Assembly (NCBI GenBank): GCA_945865635.1
Contig: CAMBEP010000013.1
Span: 31,246 to 95,245, forward strand
DNA: 64,000 bases
Source of the DNA: Candidatus Kuenenia stuttgartensis
GTDB lineage: Bacteria > Planctomycetota > Planctomycetia > Isosphaerales > Isosphaeraceae
Direction of reading: 5' to 3'
Shown here: positions 54,002 to 61,976 of the stretch, in pieces
Layout of the letters: each line of letters opens with the position of its first letter
Position numbering within the stretch: position 1 is the first letter of the stretch
Notes under the pieces: generated by a model
The model's database searches: none
The model's input: only the letters and a program-made list of their open reading frames with translations
What the model was told of the DNA's origin: nothing
Program-made: the position numbers and the translations under genes

Positions 54002-54718
54002 ATGAGTGCACATTTGCATGCAGTGGGCTTAAAAAAGGCATATCGCAAAGGCCGGTCGCTGGAGGTTCCAGTGCTGCACGGAGTGGACTTTACGATTGAG
54101 GCTGGTGAGATGGTCGCCATTGTCGGGGCCAGCGGATCGGGAAAGAGCACTTTGCTGCACCTTCTTGGGTTGCTGGATGGGCCTGATCAAGGCCACATCT
54201 ATCTCAATGGAGAACGGATCGACCAGCTTCCGGACAAGAAGCGGGATTACTTGCGCAATACAGCATTCGGGTTTGTCTTTCAGTCGTATCACCTGATGCC
54301 TGAACTGACGGCACTTGAGAATGTGATGATGCCGCAATTGATTCGATTGTCGCCCTGGCAATGGTTCTCGCAGAAGACCCAGTTGAAGCGTGAGGCCGCC
54401 AGTTGGCTAGAGCGTGTCGGCCTAGGGCATCGGGGCAAGCATAAGCCGTCAGAGCTATCGGGTGGCGAGATGCAGAGGACCGCGATAGCCCGGGCCCTTG
54501 CAGGCAATCCGCAGATCATTCTGGCCGACGAACCGACGGGAAATCTCGATGCCGAATCCGGCGAAAGTGTAATGAAGCTGCTTCGAGACTTGAACCGAGA
54601 ACGCGGCATGACTATGATTGTGGTGACGCACGATCTGAGTGTGGCACGTCAAGCGGATCGAATTGTTCGGCTCAACCAAGGTCTGGTCGAATCCTTCAAT
54701 CCCGGAGTAGCCGCCTGA
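54002..54718 (+). CDS. LolD-type ABC transporter ATP-binding protein
   Basis: A 238-residue ATPase. The ATG at 54002 gives the standard start (HLHAVGLKKAYRKG); earlier in-frame ATGs exist at 53939. Walker A GASGSGKST, the Q-loop VFQSYHLMPELTALENVMMP, signature LSGGEMQRTAIARAL, Walker B IILADEPTGNLDAESGE, and the H-loop VVTHD are all intact. The LMPELTALENV segment and overall length (~230) are typical of LolD/MacB-type ATPases. It belongs with the permease 91 bp upstream, with which it forms a complete two-gene export system. Confidence 0.92.
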   Translation: MSAHLHAVGLKKAYRKGRSLEVPVLHGVDFTIEAGEMVAIVGASGSGKSTLLHLLGLLDGPDQGHIYLNGERIDQLPDKKRDYLRNTAFGFVFQSYHLMPELTALENVMMPQLIRLSPWQWFSQKTQLKREAASWLERVGLGHRGKHKPSELSGGEMQRTAIARALAGNPQIILADEPTGNLDAESGESVMKLLRDLNRERGMTMIVVTHDLSVARQADRIVRLNQGLVESFNPGVAA

Positions 54719-54851
54719 TTGAATTTCTGTAGACGGTCTGGAAATGCAGGAATGTCAATGCGATGAAAAACCAGATGCCAAGCCAACGGATACACATGCC
54801 AAGCTCTGGTTCCGTAAGGCCATTTCAAATGAGCGAGGGAGATGCCGGGGG

Positions 54852-55718
54852 ATGAGCCTGAAGGTTTACATCGCAGGAAAATTCGTCAACAAGGAAGACG
54901 CCAAAATCTCGGTCTACGATCACGGTCTGCTTTACGGCGACGGGGTTTTTGAAGGCATTCGATCCTATGCTGGCCAGGTTTTCAGGTTAAAAGAGCACGT
55001 GGAAAGGCTATATGAATCGGCTCGGGCGATTCATCTGACCATACCGATCACACGTGAAGAAATGGCCAAAGCCATCATTGACACTTTGGCCGTTAACAAC
55101 TTTACTGATGCGTACATTCGGGCCGTTGTCACTCGCGGGGCAGGCAGTCTGGGGCTTGATCCGCGCAAGACAACCGATCCACAGGTGATCATCATCACCG
55201 ACACGATCAGCCTATACCCTGAAGAGTTCTACGAAAATGGCCTGGCGATCATCACAGCCGGCACGATTCGAAACCACCCGGCCGCCCTTTCGCCACGCAT
55301 CAAATCGCTGAACTATCTGAACAACATCATGGCGAAAATCGAGGGCACAAATGCCGGTTGCCTCGAAGCCTTAATGCTGAACCATGCCGGATACGTAGCC
55401 GAATGCACCGGCGACAACATCTTCATTGTGAAGAAGTCGGTGATCCATACGCCTTCGATTGATGCCGGGATTCTGGACGGAATCACGCGGCGGGCTGTGA
55501 TTGACCTGGCCACCGAAAAAGGGATCGCCGTGGTCGAGCGCACCATGGAGCGCCACGATATCCTGACAGCCGACGAATGCTTCCTGACCGGTACCGCCGC
55601 AGAAGTCATACCCGTAACCAAGCTCGACGGCCGCCAGATTGGGACTGGAGAAGTCGGCCCGATGACCAAATTGCTGCGTGGCTCATTCCAGAAAATGGTA
55701 CGCGGCGAATATTATTGA
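54852..55718 (+). CDS. ilvE: Branched-chain amino acid aminotransferase
   Basis: A 288-residue PLP enzyme that interconverts branched-chain amino acids and their 2-oxoacids. The ATG at 54852 has GAGGGAG ten bases upstream and gives the typical start (SLKVYIAGKFVNKEDAKISV, DHGLLYGDGVFEGIRSY). The catalytic lysine lies in PRIKSLNYLNNI near residue 155, and the phosphate-binding region in ECTGDNIFIV and LTGTAAEVIPV. Class IV fold, length as expected. The frame is open 36 codons earlier but without homology. It follows the ABC pair and is closed by a hairpin at 55729. Confidence 0.93.
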   Translation: MSLKVYIAGKFVNKEDAKISVYDHGLLYGDGVFEGIRSYAGQVFRLKEHVERLYESARAIHLTIPITREEMAKAIIDTLAVNNFTDAYIRAVVTRGAGSLGLDPRKTTDPQVIIITDTISLYPEEFYENGLAIITAGTIRNHPAALSPRIKSLNYLNNIMAKIEGTNAGCLEALMLNHAGYVAECTGDNIFIVKKSVIHTPSIDAGILDGITRRAVIDLATEKGIAVVERTMERHDILTADECFLTGTAAEVIPVTKLDGRQIGTGEVGPMTKLLRGSFQKMVRGEYY

Positions 55719-55728
55719 CGACCACTCC

Positions 55729-55758
55729 CCCTACCTCTTTTGTAAAATAGAGGTAGGG
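55729..55758 (+). terminator. Candidate terminator after ilvE
   Basis: CCCTACCTCT (55729-55738) pairs with AGAGGTAGGG (55749-55758), a perfect 10-bp stem with a 10-nt AT-rich loop, ten bases past the ilvE stop. Only TGTTTAT follows, so the T-run is poor, but the stem is strong. Confidence 0.55.
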
Positions 55759-55797
55759 TGTTTATCCGATCGTTATACTTACCCAGGAAAGATGACC

Positions 55798-56253
55798 ATG
55801 CGTCCAAAACACATTTTAGCACCTTCTGATTTCTCTCATCATTCCGAGCCCGCAATCAAAGCCGCCTTTGAGCTTGCCAGTCAATTTGACGCCACATTGC
55901 ATCTTGTACACGTTCTGGCAGAGCCGGTGGTTGCCATTGCGCCCGAGCCAATGATTGTCTCCGTTGAACCTCCAGAATATTACCATGAAAGCGAAATCGC
56001 CTGTCTGGGAGCTTTGAAAGAGCTCTCTGAGAAATTCAATTCCGCCCATGTTCAAGTGAAAACAGCCGCTTTGTGGGGCTCACCAATCGACACCATTCTG
56101 AATTACGCCAGTCAAAATGCCATCGAATTGATCGTGATCAGCACACATGGACGAACCGGCCTTTCGCACATCCTGCTCGGCTCTGTGGCGGAATCCATCT
56201 TACGCAATGCCCCCTGCCCCGTCCTCACCTTTCGCGAAAAGTCAAACAACTGA
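55798..56253 (+). CDS. Universal stress protein (UspA family)
   Basis: A 151-residue protein. The ATG at 55798 has CAGGAAA seven bases upstream; one codon pair earlier (55792) would overlap it. The start HILAPSDFSHHSEPAIKAAF and the end VISTHGRTGLSHILLGSVAE followed by PCPVLTFR give the ATP-binding GX2GX9G(S/T) pattern near residues 125-140, typical of nucleotide-binding Usp proteins. Such proteins accumulate under stress and bind ATP; targets are usually unknown. An aminotransferase gene follows by 22 bp and is likely co-transcribed. Confidence 0.93.
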   Translation: MRPKHILAPSDFSHHSEPAIKAAFELASQFDATLHLVHVLAEPVVAIAPEPMIVSVEPPEYYHESEIACLGALKELSEKFNSAHVQVKTAALWGSPIDTILNYASQNAIELIVISTHGRTGLSHILLGSVAESILRNAPCPVLTFREKSNN

Positions 56254-56275
56254 TCAAACACAGGAACGTCAATTC

Positions 56276-57439
56276 ATGCCAGAACTGAGCCTGTCGGCCC
56301 ATGTTGAAGCCAGCCGAATCCGCGAAATCGCCCTTCTGGCAGACCGTCATCCCGGCACTCTAAGGCTCTTTTACGGCGAAGATACACGCCCTTCGCCCGA
56401 TTTTATCCTTGAAGCCGGGCGACAGGCCCTCTCCAATCACAAAACATTCTATACGCCCAACGCAGGCTTTCCTGCCCTTCGTAAGGCAATCGCCGATCAA
56501 TATTCCCGCCTTCATGGCCTCGACATTGATCCCATGGACCGCGTCGTTGTCACGGCCAGTGGCTCCGTTGCACTTCTCATTGCAATTCAGGCCTGTATCA
56601 ATCCCGGCGACGAAGCAATCATCGTCTCTCCTCTCTGGCCAAATATCCGCGAAATGGTCCAGGTGCGTGGCTCAAAGCCTGTTGAAGTGCCTTTGGAACT
56701 CGGCCCTGATCATCAATTTCATTTAAACTTCCAAAGCCTTGAAAATGCAATCACCCCTAAAACCAGGCTCATTGCTCTTGCAAGCCCAAATAATCCGACC
56801 GGCTGGACTGCATCCCCCGAAGATTGGCATAAACTCGCCTCAATCTGCCAAAACCACAAGCTCTGGCTGCTTGCAGACTCCGTCTATGATCGACTCGTCT
56901 TTGACGGCCAAAACTCCGCCCCCTGCCCGCTTGACATCCCCACCCTGCACGGCCGCCTATGGCTGGCCCAAAGCTTCTCAAAGGCCTATCGAATGACCGG
57001 TTGGCGCGTCGGCTGGCTGATCACACCGCCCGGCCTCTGGGCCACAGCCGCCAAACTCCAGGAATTTATTGTAAGCCATGCCGCCGGTTTTTCCCAGGAA
57101 GCCGCCCGAATTGCAATCCAGAATGGCGAGAGCCTCATCTCCGAAATGATTGCTGATTATCAAGTCAATCGCGATATCGCTGTATCCGCCTTGTCCAAGC
57201 TCAAAGGGGTCACTCTTGCATCGCCTCCCGGAGCCTTTTATTGCTTCCCTAAGATTGACGGGCTCACTAACTCCTTTGAATTCTGCCAGAAACTGGTCAA
57301 AAATTATGGCATCGGTTTCGCGCCAGGCTCCGCCTTCGGAATCGGCGGCGAAGGCCATTTGAGAATCTGTTTCGCTGTCGACCAAACCACACTTGTGACC
57401 GCTCTGAATCAATTCGAAAAAGCAATCCATGAAATATAA
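56276..57439 (+). CDS. Class I/II PLP-dependent aminotransferase
   Basis: A 387-residue aspartate-aminotransferase-fold enzyme. CAGGAA nine bases before the ATG supports the start. Features: YTPNAGFPALRKAIADQYSR near 60-80, ASGSVALLIAIQ near 100 (phosphate binding), ASPNNPTGW near 178-186, LADSVYDRLVF near 205 (Asp and Tyr contacting the cofactor), and SFSKAYRMTGWRVGW near 238 with the PLP lysine. GHLRICFA near 370 holds the substrate-carboxylate arginine. The amino acid substrate cannot be fixed; aromatic or aspartate-like acids are typical. It sits 22 bp after the stress-protein gene. Confidence 0.92.
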   Translation: MPELSLSAHVEASRIREIALLADRHPGTLRLFYGEDTRPSPDFILEAGRQALSNHKTFYTPNAGFPALRKAIADQYSRLHGLDIDPMDRVVVTASGSVALLIAIQACINPGDEAIIVSPLWPNIREMVQVRGSKPVEVPLELGPDHQFHLNFQSLENAITPKTRLIALASPNNPTGWTASPEDWHKLASICQNHKLWLLADSVYDRLVFDGQNSAPCPLDIPTLHGRLWLAQSFSKAYRMTGWRVGWLITPPGLWATAAKLQEFIVSHAAGFSQEAARIAIQNGESLISEMIADYQVNRDIAVSALSKLKGVTLASPPGAFYCFPKIDGLTNSFEFCQKLVKNYGIGFAPGSAFGIGGEGHLRICFAVDQTTLVTALNQFEKAIHEI

Positions 57440-57440
57440 T

Positions 57441-57450
57441 CCCCCCCCCC
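57441..57450. repeat. Homopolymer tract of 10 C
   Basis: Ten consecutive C's lie two bases after the aminotransferase stop, in the 55-bp gap between convergent genes. Being outside coding sequence it cannot shift a frame, but it is prone to length variation and sequencing error. Confidence 0.9.
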
Positions 57451-57494
57451 TTACCCAGTCTAAGATTGTAACTCATCAATCACATCTCACATTG

Positions 57495-58943
57495 TCATTC
57501 TCTCTCTAACCGATGGAATCCTGGTTTTGAATTCTTTCTCACATCACTGATCCGTGAAAGTTCTCGAGCAAACTTCGGCGAATTTGTCACAAGCTCCATG
57601 GCCTTTTTGTAAGGAATCACAACACAATCCAGATCTTCCATTGCAACGAGTTTAAACTCGCTGAATCGGTTCGAACTGGCTGTAGACTCACCAAATAAAT
57701 CACCAGGGCCAACTTCAAAAGCCGGGGTTTCATTCGCTTTAAAATCCAACGTCGTCGCCCTCACCCGCCCTTGAATCACCAAATAAATACCCGACAACGG
57801 CGAACCACTGCCAGCAATGATTTCATTTTTGGCAAATGACCGCCACTCGACAGAGCCCGGCAGTTGAGCCCTCTGGCTCTCCGTAAGATTGAACAAAATC
57901 GGTACTTTTAAGAGCGATGTTTCAATCGGCGGCTTACTTTTCTCTTCAATTTCCTTGGGATCATATCCAATTTCTGTCGCCGTCGGGAACGGGATCGTCA
58001 CCCCTTCACGCCGCGCCGCATACCAAACCTTGGTCATCAATTCGTCCCGAATAGAGCCTAATTTTATCAGTTCCTCTACATAAAAAATCAATTTGTAAGT
58101 AATCGAAAAATCCGCATAAGCCAGCACCAAAACCTTGGGAGCTGGGTCCTGCAATATTCCAGGCGTGGTTTCCAGCAAGTCCTGTAGCATGAGTCGAACT
58201 TTATTGGGCGCATCATCATAAGAAAACCCAAGCTCAATATTTTCACAATGCAATTTGGAAGGACGCGACAAATTGACAAACGTTTCTTTTGCCAGAGTTG
58301 AATTCGGGACCACCACGAGCTCATTGATAAACGTGCGTAAATGCACAGATCGCCAATTGCTTTCGACCACCTGGCCTGTTGAACTTCCAATTTTGATCCA
58401 GTCGCCCACAGCAAACGGCCGTTCAAAAAGCAGCATCAATCCCGCAAAAACGTTCCCCAGTGGCTCTGCAATGGCCAGGCCAATCACAATCGAACCAATC
58501 CCAAGAGCGGCTGCAACCTGACCCAAATCCACGCCCCAGACCAGCGACGCAACCACTGCAATTCCAATCACTACCAATACAAGACGGACAATATCCACAA
58601 GCAGTTTTGGAGTCCTCGCCTGCCAGGAATCTTCCAGCACATTGGTGAAAAGAATCGCATTGACCAAAGCCAGGCCAATAATGATCACGGAAATGTCGGC
58701 CAGCGTGGCGACGATTTTTGGGAGGTCGTCCGTAATCTCATAACCAGCCACAAATACAAGTGTCGACCAGATCATGACCGAAGGCAGAAACAGAACCCGA
58801 ATCCAATGTACAACCGATCGGTATTGAGAAGCCCTACGCTTCAGGGCAAGCTCCAGCTCAAGAAGTATAACCGAACCAAGCGGTACGGAAAGCAGAATTC
58901 CGATCGTCCAGTAGACCCGATGCAGTTCAATATGATTAACCAT
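57495..58943 (-). CDS. MscS-family mechanosensitive channel with C-terminal cyclic-nucleotide-binding-like domain
   Basis: A 482-residue membrane protein. About five helices precede the pore, near residues 10-30, 47-68, 80-102 and 110-135, then the MscS pore helix (AAALGIGSIVIGLAIAEPLG near 145-165). The beta domain has FAVGDWIKIGSSTGQVVE near 180. The C-terminal part, ~365-460, is a cyclic-nucleotide-binding-like domain (GIYLVIQGRVRATTLDF, GPGDLFGESTASSN), but the phosphate-binding cassette lacks the usual arginine: the segment after FGE reads STASSNRFSEFKL. Such channels release osmolytes under hypo-osmotic stress, with the added domain as a possible gate regulator. It neighbours a cyclase-like receptor on the same strand (73-bp gap). 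Confidence 0.88.
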   Translation of the reverse strand: MVNHIELHRVYWTIGILLSVPLGSVILLELELALKRRASQYRSVVHWIRVLFLPSVMIWSTLVFVAGYEITDDLPKIVATLADISVIIIGLALVNAILFTNVLEDSWQARTPKLLVDIVRLVLVVIGIAVVASLVWGVDLGQVAAALGIGSIVIGLAIAEPLGNVFAGLMLLFERPFAVGDWIKIGSSTGQVVESNWRSVHLRTFINELVVVPNSTLAKETFVNLSRPSKLHCENIELGFSYDDAPNKVRLMLQDLLETTPGILQDPAPKVLVLAYADFSITYKLIFYVEELIKLGSIRDELMTKVWYAARREGVTIPFPTATEIGYDPKEIEEKSKPPIETSLLKVPILFNLTESQRAQLPGSVEWRSFAKNEIIAGSGSPLSGIYLVIQGRVRATTLDFKANETPAFEVGPGDLFGESTASSNRFSEFKLVAMEDLDCVVIPYKKAMELVTNSPKFARELSRISDVRKNSKPGFHRLERE

Positions 58944-59016
58944 GTTCCTCTGTTCCGAAATTGAAGTCGATGATATTTATTCTAATCTTATGGATCAGGT
59001 CCAAGGCTAGGATTCT

Positions 59017-61116
59017 TCAAGATGCAATCGATCCGACAATATAAATCGGATCCCCATTCAAGCATTTGGTTTCTGAGAGTTTGACCTGATAGATCCCTGC
59101 AATCCGTTCCTGCACATCGTGAGAAACACGTATCACACCCGAATCAGACGCCTCTCCAAGCGTTTTGGCAATATTCACGGTTCGCCCCCAAAGATCGTAA
59201 ATAAACTTATTCCTGCCAATAATCCCACCAGTCACCGGCCCACGGTGAACTCCAATCCTTAATTCCAGATACGCCCCCGTTTCACGCATGAAAGCAGCGA
59301 TAATATTTTCCGTTTCAATTGCAAATGCAACCGCACGCTGAGAATGATCAAACCGCTGCACGCTCAACCCGCACACTGCCAAATAGCTCGCGCCAATCGA
59401 TTTGAGCTTTTCCACCCCATTGTGCTCCGCGGCTTCATCAAACGATCCAATCAGCTTATTGAGCAAGTCTAAAGCCCTGGCAGGCTCAACTGTCTCTGAT
59501 AAAGCATCAAATCCGACCACAGCCACAAAGATCACCGATACATCCTCGTGACTATCACTCAATTGCTCAGACGGACCACTACGCAGCCTCGCGGCAACCG
59601 GTGGAGGAAGCATGCTTTCAAGCAGACGCTCATTTTCAAGAACCTTTTCTTCGATTTTAAGATGCTGCGATTCAAGTTTTGATGCCATCGTATTGAACGT
59701 CACTCCAAGGTCGGCAAATTCATCGTTGGATCGGATTTTAACCCTGGTCGCATAATTCCCCTCCGCCAACCTGGAAGAAGCATGAATCAGGCTGCGGACC
59801 GGGTGCGAAAATGCTGCCCCGACCATTGCGGCGATAGCTGTTGCGGCAAGCCCGATTAAAGTCAGGGCGGTCAGAAGCTGGTGCGAAAATTTACGCACTG
59901 GTATAAATGCCTCACTGGTATTAATTTTGGCCACAATGCCCCATTTAAATCCAAGAATATTCAGAGGTGAATAACTGGCCAGCACCTCGGCCCCCAGATA
60001 GTCTTCAAAGATTCCAATTCCTGTTTCGCCATGAAATATTCGTGAAATGGCTTCAGACTTGAGACGGACTGTGTGAATTGTCGAATTGATTCGTAGCGTT
60101 TTTTCGATCTCTTCTTTATTGAATCCCCGTTGGGCAAGTCTCTTCATATAATCCTTCGGATCCTGCAGGAAAAAACGACTTTCATTTCGCATAAATCCAT
60201 CTTCACCAACCAGATAAATTTCGCCCGTCTTGCCTAGGCCACTCTCTTCCCAATGGTCATTACTCGAAACCATTTTATTGATCTTTTCAATCGGAAATTG
60301 AATCGCAAGAATTCCGATCATTTTCATGCCGTCAAATATGGGGCTTAGCATGAAGGCTGACGGCATGCCGAAACTTGGGCGATAAATTTCAAAATCAACC
60401 GCCACCACTGCATCTTTATCACGGTCCCGCTGAAGCTTGCGAATCGCATCCGCTATGGCCGTTTTTGAATAGGGGCCTGAATCAAAATCTGTGCCCAAGT
60501 CTACCTCTTTATTCGCGGAATAAATCACTTCGGTTGTCTCGGAATCCAAAATGATGATGTCGTCATAACCAAAAATCTTCTTAAAATTATTGATCACTTC
60601 ATGATACTTTTTATGGGCTGCAGAATATTCCGTTCCATCCTGCGCATCAATCAACAGATTCTTATCTTTGACAGGATATTTGTTATTGACGATATAATGA
60701 TATTGCAGATATCTGGCAATTCCAGGCGGAGGATAAACGGATTGTAAAACCAGTTGGGCATCAACTCGTTTAGCAAGTTCTGGCATAAAGACTTTTACGT
60801 AAAATTCCTGAAGTTTCAATTCTTCTGGCTCCGACAGTTTTTTGTCCCTTAATTGATGAGTTGCACTGACAAATGCTTTAGTTGCATCGACGATCATGAA
60901 ACTTTCGCTGAACGATTGGACCTGATTGCGAACGAAACCGATGTAATTTTCGACCTGAAAGGTCTTCGCTGTACGTATGGACGTCAGTCGGTCATAGATA
61001 CTTTGCTGAAGGGCCTCCTGACCACTCTGATAGCCAAGATACCCGACGATTGACGTCGCCAGGCTGCTGATCAAGAGAATCCCAACAATCATCTTGGACT
61101 GAATACTGAATCGCAT
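59017..61116 (-). CDS. Receptor-type class III cyclase homologue with substituted catalytic residues (predicted pseudo-cyclase)
   Basis: A 699-residue membrane protein. Helix near residues 7-27, a large dCache-like periplasmic sensor (~35-395), a second helix (~405-428), a HAMP domain (HPVRSLIHASSRLAEGNYAT near 435), a coiled coil with LLESMLPPPVAARL, and a class III cyclase domain (~520-690). In that domain the first metal aspartate is alanine (VIFVAVVGF versus the usual FADIVGF; codon at 59521-59523), the second is alanine (KSIGASYLAV versus GDAYMAV; codon at 59389-59391), and the transition-state arginine after VNIA is threonine. The substrate-recognition parts (EKLKSIG, YDLWG) remain. It probably cannot make cyclic nucleotides, but may signal by binding nucleotides or dimerising. 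It precedes the MscS gene. Confidence 0.85.
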   Translation of the reverse strand: MRFSIQSKMIVGILLISSLATSIVGYLGYQSGQEALQQSIYDRLTSIRTAKTFQVENYIGFVRNQVQSFSESFMIVDATKAFVSATHQLRDKKLSEPEELKLQEFYVKVFMPELAKRVDAQLVLQSVYPPPGIARYLQYHYIVNNKYPVKDKNLLIDAQDGTEYSAAHKKYHEVINNFKKIFGYDDIIILDSETTEVIYSANKEVDLGTDFDSGPYSKTAIADAIRKLQRDRDKDAVVAVDFEIYRPSFGMPSAFMLSPIFDGMKMIGILAIQFPIEKINKMVSSNDHWEESGLGKTGEIYLVGEDGFMRNESRFFLQDPKDYMKRLAQRGFNKEEIEKTLRINSTIHTVRLKSEAISRIFHGETGIGIFEDYLGAEVLASYSPLNILGFKWGIVAKINTSEAFIPVRKFSHQLLTALTLIGLAATAIAAMVGAAFSHPVRSLIHASSRLAEGNYATRVKIRSNDEFADLGVTFNTMASKLESQHLKIEEKVLENERLLESMLPPPVAARLRSGPSEQLSDSHEDVSVIFVAVVGFDALSETVEPARALDLLNKLIGSFDEAAEHNGVEKLKSIGASYLAVCGLSVQRFDHSQRAVAFAIETENIIAAFMRETGAYLELRIGVHRGPVTGGIIGRNKFIYDLWGRTVNIAKTLGEASDSGVIRVSHDVQERIAGIYQVKLSETKCLNGDPIYIVGSIAS

Positions 61117-61314
61117 GACGTCGACAGACTCCCTGATCTTTGTAAGTTCACGTTCCAGGCGTTTTCCATATCCGCTTCAATCCCAATATACAATATGTGA
61201 GAGCTAGTGTTCCATGGAGCTTCATTTTCGTCGTGTCGAATCGATACCCCGATGACTATACTGAGTGGAGATGTCTCTTGATCCCTTCAGGCAAGCCCCA
61301 CGAAAGCCACTGAA

Positions 61315-61857
61315 ATGATTGATGAAAACCGCCTTCCTGTCTCTCGCCGATTGATTTATGAAGGTCGTAAAATTGAGCTCGCACTCGACACACTGACCCT
61401 GAATGATGGGACCACCGCCGAACGCGAAGTGATCCTGCATCGAGGCGCTGTCGCTCTGGTGCCGATGGTTGACCAAGATCATGTCTGCCTCGTGAAAAAC
61501 ATGCGCTACTCCGTGCGTGAAATTCTTTGGGAAGTCCCCGCCGGTACCATCGATCACAACGAACACCCCGATCTGACTGCTGCACGCGAACTTACGGAAG
61601 AAACTGGCTATAAGGCGGAACGAATTACCAAATTACGCCAATGGTTTGTCTCTCCCGGCTTCTTGAACGAAGTCATGCATCTCTATCTCTGCGAGGGCCT
61701 TACAGCCGTTGGAGCCGCCCCGGAACTTGACGAAAACCTCGAGCCTGTTGTGGTCCCATGGTCCGAAGCTCTTGCCATGGCTTACGATGGACGAATCAGG
61801 GACGCCAAGTCGATTCTCTCCATCCTGCTCGTCGACCAACTTCGAAACAATTCGTAA
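61315..61857 (+). CDS. Nudix hydrolase (ADP-ribose pyrophosphatase type)
   Basis: A 180-residue protein with a canonical Nudix box: G-T-I-D-H-N-E, seven residues, then RELTEETGY, matching GX5EX7REUXEEXGU near residues 82-104. The preceding LVKNMRYSVREILWEVPAGT segment is that of ADP-ribose/NADH-type Nudix enzymes, which hydrolyse ADP-sugars in nucleotide housekeeping. Start at 61315. It is convergent with the DUF1501 gene, with a terminator between them. Confidence 0.9.
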   Translation: MIDENRLPVSRRLIYEGRKIELALDTLTLNDGTTAEREVILHRGAVALVPMVDQDHVCLVKNMRYSVREILWEVPAGTIDHNEHPDLTAARELTEETGYKAERITKLRQWFVSPGFLNEVMHLYLCEGLTAVGAAPELDENLEPVVVPWSEALAMAYDGRIRDAKSILSILLVDQLRNNS

Positions 61858-61904
61858 AGGCCTATTTTTTTTCTGATCCCTAAAAATAACAGAGAGAGAT
61901 AGAG

Positions 61905-61953
61905 AAAGGGTCGCTGGTTGTCAATCAGCCAGAAACCCTTCCTTTTATTTTTG
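61905..61953 (+). terminator. Intrinsic terminator after the Nudix gene
   Basis: AAGGGT (61906-61911) with CTGG inside pairs with CCAG and ACCCTT (61935-61940) in a two-part stem broken by small bulges. CCTTTTATTTTT follows on the + strand. Confidence 0.65.
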
Positions 61954-61976
61954 CGTTCAACCGGAACCATCGAGGA

